Below are positions 9,380 through 17,103 of a DNA stretch of 64,000 nucleotides, piece after piece (positions within the stretch are counted from its first letter, which is position 1; each line of letters starts with the position of its first letter). The position numbers and the translations under genes were made by a program. Source of the stretch: JANXLS01 sp038227045 (GTDB lineage: Bacteria; Planctomycetota; SZUA-567; H5-PLA8); assembly GCA_038227045.1 (NCBI GenBank), contig JBBRQD010000002.1, forward strand, positions 96,558 to 160,557, given 5' to 3'. Under the pieces are notes generated by a model. The model was not told where the DNA came from and did no database searches. It was given only the letters and a program-made list of their open reading frames with translations.

Positions 9380-10756
9380 ATGAATCTCATGCAACTCGTG
9401 TTGAAACAGATGCGAGAACGCGCGCTGGGAACGTGGCTGACTTTGCTTTCCGTCGTGCTGGGCGTGAGCCTGGGAATTTCGATTCTCATTCTGCGACGCG
9501 AGGCCGGTTCGCTTTTCGGGCAGACGGACTACGGTTACGACGTGCTGATTGGCAATAAGCGTTCGCCGCTGCAACTGGTGCTGAATACCGTGTACCACAT
9601 CGATCGCAGCCCCGGAAACATTCCCTATTCGCTCTATGATAACATGATGCGCAATCCCGCTTATCGGGCCGCCGTAAAGATCGCCGTGCCGTTTGCAGTC
9701 GGCGACAGTTTCAAAAATCACCGCATCGTGGCTACGCTCCCGAAGCTTTTTGGCGTGGACGAAAACGGACAGCCGCTGCCCGCTGAAAAAATCTTGAATT
9801 ATCGTCCGGGCCGCGGCTACGAACTCGCGGCGGGGCGCGTGTTTCATCCAGAGAAATTCGAAGCGGTGCTCGGTGCGGATGTGCCGCAGCGAACCGGTTT
9901 GAAACTCGGCGACACGTTTCAAGCGACACACGGTCTGCCGGAACCCGGCGCGATTCCAGATGTGCACGAGCCCAAGTGGATCGTGGTGGGGATTCTTAAA
10001 CCCACTCAGACCGCCAGCGACCGCGCGCTGTTCATTTCGTTGACGAGCTTCTATACCATCGCCGAGCACGATGCCGGAATGATTGCTCAAGCCATTCTGC
10101 GAAAAGGTCAAGGCGCCGCGGATCCGCCGGATGAAAATGCCGCGGCGAATAAGAAGTCGTTCGAACTTCGCGCAGACGGATCGATCGATCTAAAATTGCC
10201 CCGTGATGTCTGGAGTCTTTCCGGGATCATGGTGAAGTCGCGGAGCGCGCCGATGGCGATGAGCCTCCTTTATACGATCAATAACGGCAACGAAGCCGCC
10301 GCGGTGAATCCGGCGACGGTCATGCGCGAGTTCTGCGACCAATTTCTCAAAGGCCCCACGTTGGTGCTGCTTGTCGTCTCCATGTTGGTGACAGTCGTCG
10401 CCGCAATTGGAATTCTGGTCGGCATCTACAACTCCGTCACGGCCCGCATGCGCGAGATCGCCATTTTCCGCGCGCTGGGCGCCACGCGGCGGACGGTGTT
10501 CTGCCTGATCTGCATGGAGTCCGGGATGATTGGTCTTGCGGGCGGCGTTTTGGGGCTGGCCGCCGGACATTTTCTGGCGGCAGCCGGTTCAATCTATTTC
10601 AACGCGTTTATCGGCGAGAGCATCGATTGGTCTGGCAGCGACCGGTATGAGTGGTATTATGTGCTCGGAGTTGTGATCATTGCGTTGATCGCTGGAATAC
10701 TTCCCGCGGTGAAAGCGTATCAATCGCCCGTGGCAATACTGTTGGAGAACGCATGA
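9380..10756 (+). CDS. FtsX/MacB-type ABC transporter permease
   Basis: 458 residues. The topology is the MacB type: one N-terminal helix (WLTLLSVVLGVSLGISILI, residues 15-34), a large periplasmic domain (about 40-310), then three helices in the FtsX domain (LVLLVVSMLVTVVAAIGILVGIYN; a second from SGMIGLAGGVLGLAAGHFL; a last from YYVLGVVIIALIAGILPAV) with the typical segment TARMREIAIFRALGATRRTV between them. This family works with a separate ATPase in lipoprotein or peptide export, yet no ATPase gene is adjacent. The ATG of the following DUF3299 gene overlaps its stop (ATGA), so the two are cotranslated. The function of this permease/DUF3299 pair is unknown. Confidence 0.88.
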   Translation: MNLMQLVLKQMRERALGTWLTLLSVVLGVSLGISILILRREAGSLFGQTDYGYDVLIGNKRSPLQLVLNTVYHIDRSPGNIPYSLYDNMMRNPAYRAAVKIAVPFAVGDSFKNHRIVATLPKLFGVDENGQPLPAEKILNYRPGRGYELAAGRVFHPEKFEAVLGADVPQRTGLKLGDTFQATHGLPEPGAIPDVHEPKWIVVGILKPTQTASDRALFISLTSFYTIAEHDAGMIAQAILRKGQGAADPPDENAAANKKSFELRADGSIDLKLPRDVWSLSGIMVKSRSAPMAMSLLYTINNGNEAAAVNPATVMREFCDQFLKGPTLVLLVVSMLVTVVAAIGILVGIYNSVTARMREIAIFRALGATRRTVFCLICMESGMIGLAGGVLGLAAGHFLAAAGSIYFNAFIGESIDWSGSDRYEWYYVLGVVIIALIAGILPAVKAYQSPVAILLENA

Positions 10757-11331
10757 AGCCAGGCGCACTGCTGATGCCGATGCTCTTCGTCTGCTGCCTG
10801 AATGGGCTGGCTCAAGAGGTGAAACCCGTGGCGCCGACTGAAAATCCGACGACACCAACGGTTGCGCCCGCGAAGTACGCGCCGACAGACCCGTCGGCGC
10901 TTGCGTTGGGATTGGATAAACGCAAGCCGCACGTTCCGCCGAAGCCCGGCGAAACCGCCGAAATGACCGTCAAAGAGCTGGGAAATTTCAATTACGACGT
11001 GGATCGCGGCGGAAACATTCCCGAGGACGTGAAAAAAATGAGCGGGTGTTCGGTGCGCCTTCGAGGGTACATGATTCCGCTCGACCAGCGCGAGAACATC
11101 ACGCAATTCGCGCTGGTGCCGAGCCTTCTGTCCTGCTGTTTTGGCAAGCCTCCCCAAGTCCATCACAGCGTGATTTCGATCTGCCCCAAGGGCAAAGCCG
11201 CCAATTATTATGCCGACGAAATCATGGTCGAAGGCACGCTGCATGTGGAGGAAAAAAAAGACGAGGGGTATATCGTCAGCATCTTCCAAGTGGACGTGAC
11301 CAGCGTCAAGCCCGCGCCGCAGAAACAATAG
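10753..11331 (+). CDS. DUF3299 domain exported protein
   Basis: 192 residues from the ATG that overlaps the permease stop (ATGA); the frame is open further upstream, but this start gives a clean signal peptide (LLMPMLFVCCLNGLAQ). A Pro/Thr-rich linker is followed by the DUF3299 core from about residue 75, with the motif VRLRGYMIPLDQ and a Cys pair in LLSCCFGKPP. Proteins of this family are small exported proteins of unknown function that are often found beside MacB/FtsX-like permeases. Possible metal binding by the CC motif is speculation. Confidence 0.85.
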   Translation: MKPGALLMPMLFVCCLNGLAQEVKPVAPTENPTTPTVAPAKYAPTDPSALALGLDKRKPHVPPKPGETAEMTVKELGNFNYDVDRGGNIPEDVKKMSGCSVRLRGYMIPLDQRENITQFALVPSLLSCCFGKPPQVHHSVISICPKGKAANYYADEIMVEGTLHVEEKKDEGYIVSIFQVDVTSVKPAPQKQ

Positions 11332-11354
11332 AAGCAGCCGTTTAGTCACACTCC

Positions 11355-11420
11355 AGAGCCGCGCACGCAAGTAAACGGCTTTATCTTGCCGGGCCGCTTA
11401 CTTACGTGCGCGGCTCTTTT
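11355..11420 (+). repeat. Large inverted repeat (AGAGCCGCGCACG family), possible terminator
   Basis: A left arm of 25 bases at 11355-11379 and a right arm at 11393-11417 are near-perfect inverted copies (about 22 of 25 pair), with a 13-base loop and TTTT after the right arm. The same arm recurs with one mismatch at 55445-55469, inside the split glucan-synthase locus. Located after the DUF3299 gene, it could also end its transcription. Confidence 0.85.
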
Positions 11421-11464
11421 CATTCGATGTGACTTGCCTTCGTATTGAATGTGTTAAGCGGTTA

Positions 11465-14400
11465 ATGTCGAAGCGAATTCCATTCATTTTGGCTGTAGCG
11501 CTGACCCTTTTCTGCCCAGGGCCATGGAGCAGCATCGCTGTGCGTGCGGTCGAGTCGCTTACGTTGCCGACGGATCTCCCGCCGCTCGACAAACGCGGCG
11601 CATGGCGCGAAACGCTTGAAGATCTCAACGTGCTGGGCGTTCCGCAAAACTGGACGATTCTCGGACCGCTCAACAACGAAACCGCGAAATCGTTTGAGCG
11701 CAAACTTGAGCCGGAGCTGTCCGACGACTGGACGAAGCCGCTCACCGACAATCTGGGCCGTTTGTTTCACGTCAGCCAATGGTCCAAACCCAAGGACGAC
11801 GAGGGGTGTTACGTCGATCTTTTCGACGTCTTCAGCAGCCCGCCGCCCAGCCCGGTCGCGTGCGCACTCACCATCATCGATTCGACCGTGGAAGGCCCGG
11901 CGCTTCTCTGGTTTGAAAACGCCGGGCGCGCAATCGTCTATTTCAACAATAAGGAAATTCTAAACGTTACCAGCAAGCTCGCGAAAGTCGATTCGTCTGT
12001 CCGCGCGCTTTATCCCCTTCCCATCGATCTCCGGCGCGGCCGCAATTATTTAAAAATCAAGATTCTAAAGGAGCACAAACAGGCCATCAAAGGCTGGGGC
12101 TTTTTCGTGCGCATTGAACGCGACGATCTTGAATGGCGCAAACAATTGCTGGTAAAACTCAAGGAGCTTTATCCCGAAGAGGACGCAGCGCAATCCGGGG
12201 CGCAGGAGCGCCTGATGCTGGCGCGCCGCTACGAGAAAGCAGGCCAGCCGGAACTCGCCGCGCCATTCTATAAGGAGATCTGCGACAAGTATGTCGCATT
12301 CGTAGACTCGTGCGAGGACGCACGCGACGCGCTCAAGCGGCTTGCCGCCGCAAAGCCCGCCGCCGCTCCAGCGAACGCCATTCGCGAGTGGACCGATGCC
12401 GAACGCCGTTTCAAAGCGGCGCTTGCAACCGGGCAGACTCTTGATGCCGACCGTGCGATGCGCGATTTCATCGCGCAATTTCCGTTCAGCGAGCAAGCCG
12501 GATTGGCGCTGTGCAATCGCGGCGGTTTGCGCCTGGATTACGCGTTCGACGAATCGGCGCGCCCATTTTACGAACGCGCGCTGCGCGAATTTTCAAGCAA
12601 CGAGACCGTCCGCGCGCTCGGCGTAAAGGGAGTTGAATTTGCGCGGTTCTACATGCCTGAACGCGCGCAGCTCGAAACCAACCGCCTGGCCGAAGCCGCG
12701 CTGTCCGCGATTCATCGGCAGTTGCGCAACGGGAACGCCCACGACAACGCGTCCGGCTTGAAAGCGCTCGCCGAATTGGTTGTCACTCAGTCCGGCTCGC
12801 TGGTTCACGCGGGCGGGGCCGAATTGTATCCGCGCTGCGCGAGCGTCAATCTGCTGGCGCGCGAATTCTTGAGCACGCTGAGCACCGAAGAGCGCGATCT
12901 GTTCCGCGAGCCCCTCGCGCGCGCGGCGGAAATGAGCTATCGGCAGGCCGTGGCCGGCGGCAACCCGCTTGAGCTGGAGGACGTCGCGCGCAAATTCCCC
13001 GGCGCGGCTGCATCCGCCAAGGCGCTCAATCAGGCCGGCAACATGTATCTCGACCGTGGATTGTTCGCGCGCGCGGCACAGGCGTTCCGAGCGCTGCAGC
13101 ACGATTTCAAGGGCAGCGGGCTGATCGCGGAACCGCTCGCTGCGGCCAAGGAAATTCGCGCGCTCGAAGGACTCGGCCAAATTCAAGCCGCGCGCGACGC
13201 GGCGCAGAAAATGGCGGCGGACCACGGCGCGGCGAAACTCATTTTTCAGGGCCGCGAAATCACCGTGACAAATTTCACACAGGATTTGATGCGCAAATTT
13301 GGAGCGCAAACCGCCGCGCCGACGGATGCTGGCCGCGGCGATTACGACACATTCGCCGCCAACGCGCGGCGTCTCGGAGCGGCCGCTGGCCCGGCGCCAG
13401 TCCCGGACCGCCTTGAATGGACGCACCCGATTAAGCAGTCTGAATCGGCCACGCGCGCCCGGAGCGTCTGGTCGGAAGACCGGAACTATTTTCATTTCGA
13501 ACCGTTTCCGGTTGTCTCGGCGGCCCGAATTTTCTTCGCGACGCGCGAGGATGTTCGCGCCGTGGACATCGCAAGCGGAAAAGATATCTGGAACAAAAGC
13601 TGGGGAAATGCCGGCTATGTGCTCACGGACAAATTCTCCGGCTTTCCGCAGACCCTTCCTGTTCTAAAAGACGGCAAATTGTTTGTTCGCGGAATCAGCG
13701 GCGAAAAGAACAGCGTGATCCGCTGTTATGATGCCACCACCGGAAATATCGATTGGGACACCGAAAAAATTCCGTCGCTGAGGAACTTCGTCTGGAGCAG
13801 CGAGCCGCTGGCCACGTACAACCTCGTCATCGCCGCGTATTTCGAACCGCTGGATCACGACACCGTCCGCTGCGGCGCCGCCGCGCTGGACGCGCGCACC
13901 GGCGCGCTGGTGTGGAAACGGCCGTTCGGCATTGGGAATTCGGGGCTGCGCATCGCCGAAAAATACAAAGATTCGCGCTTCACGCAGGTCAACTACCGCG
14001 TCACGCTGCAACTCGGCCCGCCTTCCGCTCATGAGGGCACAATCTACACATCGACGGGCCTCGGCAGCCTCGCGGCGTTGAACGCCTACACGGGCGATGT
14101 GTTCTGGATCTCCGATTACCCGCGGCTGCGAGCGGGCAATCTTTCGACGGGCAACTCCGGCATCGAAGGTTTCATGCCGCGCATTTTGAAAGTTCTCGCG
14201 CGCGGCCCGTCGTCGCCCGTCGTCGGCGACAACGTCGTCGCGCTCGCGCCGCGCGACGCGACCGGCATCGTCGGATTCGACCGCCGCTCCGGCGAATTGC
14301 GCTGGGCGCGGGAACTCATCGACGCCCGCTTCATCGCCGGCGTGTGCGACGGCAAACTGATCGCCGCCGACGACACGGTGACCGCGCTCGATCTCGACAC

Positions 14401-14677
14401 CGGCAAAATCGCGTGGGAATACTCCGGCGGTGCAGCCGCCGGTGCCGGCGCTGCGGGCCAGATAAAACGCCTCGCGGGCCAGCCGGGATATTCGGGCGGA
14501 ATGTTGTACTTGCCTTATGACGACGGGCTGCATCTCGTGGATGCGAAATCCGGCGAACTGAAGAACCGCCAGACGTGGGATCCCAAAACCAGCGGCCCGA
14601 TCGCCAACATCGTGGTGACCGGATCGCATCTCATCGGCGTGAACAACAGCGTGCTGGCGTCGATCCACGCGAAGTAG
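11465..14677 (+). CDS. Exported TPR / PQQ-type beta-propeller protein
   Basis: About 1070 residues from ATG 11465, which directly opens a signal peptide (MSKRIPFILAVALTLFCPGPW); the frame is open 12 codons further. Residues 60-240 look like a beta-sandwich region, 250-620 are helical and TPR-like (repeated YEKAGQPELAAPFYKE, FYERALREF, AGNMYLDRGLFARAAQAFR), and 690-1070 form a PQQ-like (quinoprotein/outer-membrane BamB-like) propeller with repeated strands such as VRAVDIASGKDIWN, AALDARTGALVWKRP, FDRRSGELRWARE and ALDLDTGKIAWEY. Such propellers in PVC bacteria are usually structural; no PQQ-enzyme catalytic motif was seen. Probably a periplasmic scaffold. Stand-alone gene. Confidence 0.85.
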   Translation: MSKRIPFILAVALTLFCPGPWSSIAVRAVESLTLPTDLPPLDKRGAWRETLEDLNVLGVPQNWTILGPLNNETAKSFERKLEPELSDDWTKPLTDNLGRLFHVSQWSKPKDDEGCYVDLFDVFSSPPPSPVACALTIIDSTVEGPALLWFENAGRAIVYFNNKEILNVTSKLAKVDSSVRALYPLPIDLRRGRNYLKIKILKEHKQAIKGWGFFVRIERDDLEWRKQLLVKLKELYPEEDAAQSGAQERLMLARRYEKAGQPELAAPFYKEICDKYVAFVDSCEDARDALKRLAAAKPAAAPANAIREWTDAERRFKAALATGQTLDADRAMRDFIAQFPFSEQAGLALCNRGGLRLDYAFDESARPFYERALREFSSNETVRALGVKGVEFARFYMPERAQLETNRLAEAALSAIHRQLRNGNAHDNASGLKALAELVVTQSGSLVHAGGAELYPRCASVNLLAREFLSTLSTEERDLFREPLARAAEMSYRQAVAGGNPLELEDVARKFPGAAASAKALNQAGNMYLDRGLFARAAQAFRALQHDFKGSGLIAEPLAAAKEIRALEGLGQIQAARDAAQKMAADHGAAKLIFQGREITVTNFTQDLMRKFGAQTAAPTDAGRGDYDTFAANARRLGAAAGPAPVPDRLEWTHPIKQSESATRARSVWSEDRNYFHFEPFPVVSAARIFFATREDVRAVDIASGKDIWNKSWGNAGYVLTDKFSGFPQTLPVLKDGKLFVRGISGEKNSVIRCYDATTGNIDWDTEKIPSLRNFVWSSEPLATYNLVIAAYFEPLDHDTVRCGAAALDARTGALVWKRPFGIGNSGLRIAEKYKDSRFTQVNYRVTLQLGPPSAHEGTIYTSTGLGSLAALNAYTGDVFWISDYPRLRAGNLSTGNSGIEGFMPRILKVLARGPSSPVVGDNVVALAPRDATGIVGFDRRSGELRWARELIDARFIAGVCDGKLIAADDTVTALDLDTGKIAWEYSGGAAAGAGAAGQIKRLAGQPGYSGGMLYLPYDDGLHLVDAKSGELKNRQTWDPKTSGPIANIVVTGSHLIGVNNSVLASIHAK

Positions 14678-14693
14678 CGCAAACTCACGTAGT

Positions 14694-14771
14694 GTAGGAC
14701 GGACTGCCAGTCCGTCCAAATTAAATGACAACTCTCGAATTGAAACTGGACGGACTGCCAGCCCGTCCTAC
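14694..14771. repeat. Nested palindrome (GGACGGACTGCCAGTCCGTCC family)
   Basis: Two palindromic cores, GGACGGACTGCCAGTCCGTC (14697-14716) and GGACGGACTGCCAGCCCGTC (14748-14767), are themselves arranged as inverted arms of a larger hairpin closed by GTAGGACGG and CCGTCCTAC. Fills the gap before the glycosyltransferase gene. Confidence 0.85.
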
Positions 14772-14785
14772 TATTTTAACTCTCC

Positions 14786-15700
14786 ATGCGCATTTCCATT
14801 GTTGTGCCCACCTTCAATGCCGGTCCTCAGATCACGGCACTGCTGGACGCGATGCGCGCTCAAAAGCCCGCGCCGCCCGGCGAAATCGTGGCCATCGATT
14901 CCGGTTCGTCCGACGACACGCGGCAGCGCGTGCTCGATGGCGGCGGACGCTTCATTGAATTGATGCAGCCCTTCAATCACGGCCTATCGCGCGACGCCGG
15001 GATTGCAGCGGCGAGCGGCGAACTGGTTTTCGTCACGGTTCAAGACGCCGTGCCGGCAGCGGAAGATTGCCTCGCGCGTTTCGCGCGGCACTTTGACGAT
15101 CCGAAAGTCGCCGGAGTCAGTTCGCGCCAGATTCCGCCGCCGAACGGACCCGCTGAATTGAAGATCAAAGCCGAACTGGATATGCGCGCCAATGAACCTG
15201 TCACGCAAATCAAACTTTCAGATCACCCCGATTACGCGACGTATTCGCCCGAAGAACGCGTGGAGCTGTATCGCTTCGACAATGTCGGCGCGATGCTGCG
15301 CCGTTCGGCATGGGAAACGATTCCGTTCGGAGCGTGCGACTATGCGGAGGATTTGCTCTGGGCTAAACGAGCGCTCGAAGCCGGCCACACACTGGTGCGC
15401 GATTTCACCGCGCCAATCGTTCACGCCCACCGGCGCAGTTTCAGCTACGAATTTCGCCGGGGGCTTCTGGACGCGCGCGTGATGGACGAATTGTTTAGTT
15501 ATCGATACCGATTCTTCAAAAAATTGAATCGAGTGGCCATGCTTGCAAAACCCGGCGGCTCAAACGGGGCGCGGATGATGGCGCTCAAGACGTACTCGGC
15601 ACATGCGCTAGCGCGGACGATTTATGGCTCGTATCGAATGGTTCTGAAGCCGATGGGATTGGGAGGACAGATGATGGATTCGTGGACAAAGGGGATTTAG
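14786..15700 (+). CDS. Family 2 glycosyltransferase (rhamnosyltransferase-like)
   Basis: 304 residues. GT-A fold signatures are clear: ISIVVPTFNAG at the N-terminus, EIVAIDSGSSDDT, NHGLSRDAGIAAASGELVFV, and an acidic acceptor-loop motif GACDYAEDLLWAKRALEAG. The usual DxD position reads VQDAVP. It transfers a sugar from a nucleotide donor to a cell-surface glycan; donor and acceptor cannot be told, although the layout is that of rhamnosyltransferases. No signal peptide or membrane helix. No strong Shine-Dalgarno sequence precedes the ATG, and the gene stands alone behind a palindromic repeat. Confidence 0.88.
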   Translation: MRISIVVPTFNAGPQITALLDAMRAQKPAPPGEIVAIDSGSSDDTRQRVLDGGGRFIELMQPFNHGLSRDAGIAAASGELVFVTVQDAVPAAEDCLARFARHFDDPKVAGVSSRQIPPPNGPAELKIKAELDMRANEPVTQIKLSDHPDYATYSPEERVELYRFDNVGAMLRRSAWETIPFGACDYAEDLLWAKRALEAGHTLVRDFTAPIVHAHRRSFSYEFRRGLLDARVMDELFSYRYRFFKKLNRVAMLAKPGGSNGARMMALKTYSAHALARTIYGSYRMVLKPMGLGGQMMDSWTKGI

Positions 15701-15710
15701 GGGCCAGCCG

Positions 15711-16805
15711 TTAGAAGTCCGGGTTCATGACAATCCGGAATCCGTAGAGGATGTATCGGGTTTCGGGAATGAAGTAGTTCCGGAGCGCTGAGCGGCATTC
15801 CCTCGGGTGGTCGTTCCAGGAACTACCGTGCAACGCACGCACCGTGCCAGTCGCCGGTCCTTGCGGATCGCGTGTGAGCGAACCTCTATCGTCGTCGCTG
15901 CTATACCAGTCCTGACACCATTGACACACGTTGCCATGCATATCGTAAAGCCCGAACGCATTTGCTTTCTTCTCACCGACCGGATGCGTTTGGCCTCCAC
16001 TATTTGCCGAATACCACGCCACAGCATCTAAATCGCTCTCAAGATTACCCGAATAATAGTGCGTCTGAGTACCTGCACGGCATGCATACTCCCATTGCGC
16101 TTCTGTCGGCAATCGTACTTCCATTCCTTTAGGTATTTTTGCCGACGAGCCCGTGTTGAGCTTATTGCAGAACTCCGTTGCATCGTTCCATGAGACGGTT
16201 TCAACCGGTAATTTTGCACCTTTGACGTAGCTGGGTTTTTTTCCTATCACCGCTTCATACTGAGCCTGTGTCACCGTGTACTTACCCATGTAGAAGGGCT
16301 GCGTCAACGTCACCGAATGGGTGCGCTTCTCATTCCAAGACAGGCTATCGTAATTTCTTATTTCATGCTCATACTTGAGTTGTTGTCCCTTAACCCAATA
16401 TCCCCGCGCGATCCCGCCAACGAAAATCCCTATTGCACCAGAGAGCAGCAATAGCCACCCCAGCGAAAAGATGCGCTTTCGCACTTTTAGATAATTTCGC
16501 CGCAATACAATAAATAAAATCACCGTCAAAATGCCGCCAATCGCGATCATTGCAATGGCCTCTTCGATCGTGGTGGTCGGCTTCGCCGGTTCGGGCGTAC
16601 CCATGATGAATTGCCCTGCCGGAATCAGCACAAGATCGAGCGTAACGCCATTGCCGAGATCGAGGGATTTTGTTGGAGGGAGATTGACTTTCTTCGCGTA
16701 CACTTCAACCGTCTCATGGCCGTCCCACAACGGCCATTCGCGTGCGGACGCGGCTCCTAAAGGAGTAAGCCAGAGCGCCAATTGAAATAGGAAGAACGTT
16801 CGCAT
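15711..16805 (-). CDS. SUMF1/FGE-fold exported protein with inserted membrane hairpin
   Basis: 364 residues from ATG 16805, which opens a signal peptide (MRTFFLFQLALWLTPLGAASA); the frame extends 29 codons more but without sense. The SUMF1 domain starts at VLIPAGQFIMGTPEP and resumes at THSVTLTQPFYMGKYTVTQAQYEAV, then SWNDATEFC, RLPTEAQWEYACRAG, GLYDMHGNVCQWCQDWY. Between MGTPEP and THSVTL lies an insert of about 85 residues with two hydrophobic helices (AIGGILTVILFIVL and WLLLLSGAIGIFVGGI). The active-site pair of true formylglycine-generating enzymes is not complete: LHGSSWNDHPRECRSALR keeps only one Cys. So it is probably not a sulfatase activator but a SUMF1-fold protein of unknown role. 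GC is visibly lower than in neighbouring genes. Confidence 0.82.
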   Translation of the reverse strand: MRTFFLFQLALWLTPLGAASAREWPLWDGHETVEVYAKKVNLPPTKSLDLGNGVTLDLVLIPAGQFIMGTPEPAKPTTTIEEAIAMIAIGGILTVILFIVLRRNYLKVRKRIFSLGWLLLLSGAIGIFVGGIARGYWVKGQQLKYEHEIRNYDSLSWNEKRTHSVTLTQPFYMGKYTVTQAQYEAVIGKKPSYVKGAKLPVETVSWNDATEFCNKLNTGSSAKIPKGMEVRLPTEAQWEYACRAGTQTHYYSGNLESDLDAVAWYSANSGGQTHPVGEKKANAFGLYDMHGNVCQWCQDWYSSDDDRGSLTRDPQGPATGTVRALHGSSWNDHPRECRSALRNYFIPETRYILYGFRIVMNPDF

Positions 16806-16886
16806 TGATAACTCATGGTTGGGTTTGCGACGGTATCGGTGCCCACAGATTAAACGCATTCGCACGCTTCGCCCGCATTTTTTCAT

Positions 16887-16914
16887 TTGCATTTCCGCAA
16901 TTACCGTTTAGATT
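16887..16914 (+). promoter_or_regulatory. Candidate promoter of the DAHP synthase leader
   Basis: TTGCAT (16887-16892) and TAGATT (16909-16914) with a 16-base spacer. If used, transcription would start at about 16921, almost at the leader-peptide ATG (16922), so the leader would be read from a leaderless or very short 5' end. This fits the absence of a Shine-Dalgarno sequence before it. Prediction by eye only. Confidence 0.5.
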
Positions 16915-16921
16915 AGTACGT

Positions 16922-16993
16922 ATGAGTACTATTTCGGTCGGCAACTACTTCTTCGGCACCTTTACTTCTCCCTGGCGAACGTCAGGGTTTTAG
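16922..16993 (+). CDS. Aromatic-rich leader peptide of the DAHP synthase gene
   Basis: 23 codons and TAG. Six residues are aromatic: NYFFGTF in the middle (codons 8-14), then Trp18 and the last residue Phe23. It lies 110 bases upstream of a DAHP synthase, the first enzyme of aromatic amino acid synthesis. Its last codons (TCAGGGTTTTAG, 16982-16993) form the 5' arm of an alternative hairpin with 17038-17051, which in turn overlaps the 5' arm of an intrinsic terminator (17047-17070). This is the arrangement of ribosome-mediated attenuators. No strong Shine-Dalgarno sequence. The reading as a leader peptide is inference from this combined pattern. Confidence 0.7.
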   Translation: MSTISVGNYFFGTFTSPWRTSGF

Positions 16994-17070
16994 GGTGGCT
17001 GCGTAAACGAAGAATTTAATCCAACGTTTAATGTGCCCCTTGAAACCCTGAGTCTGCTCAGGTTTTTTTT
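16982..17070 (+). promoter_or_regulatory. Attenuator: antiterminator and terminator before DAHP synthase
   Basis: Antiterminator: 16982-16995 (TCAGGGTTTTAGGG) pairs with 17038-17051 (CCTTGAAACCCTGA) over 14 positions, nine of them a perfect Watson-Crick run and two G-U. A small hairpin TAAACG/CGTTTA (17004-17009 with 17025-17030) fits in its loop. Terminator: CCTGAG (17047-17052), loop TCTG, CTCAGG (17057-17062), then eight T. The two structures share 17047-17051 and exclude each other. A ribosome stalled at the Tyr-Phe-Phe codons (16946-16954) leaves 16982 free, allowing read-through; a ribosome that reaches the TAG covers it, allowing termination. Confidence 0.75.
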
Positions 17071-17103
17071 GTTTTCGGGGGCATTTGGGAAGGAACCATC
17101 TCG

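Noticed and set aside
15711..16805. True formylglycine-generating enzyme (sulfatase activator)
   Set aside because: Only one of the two active-site Cys residues is present and no sulfatase gene is near.
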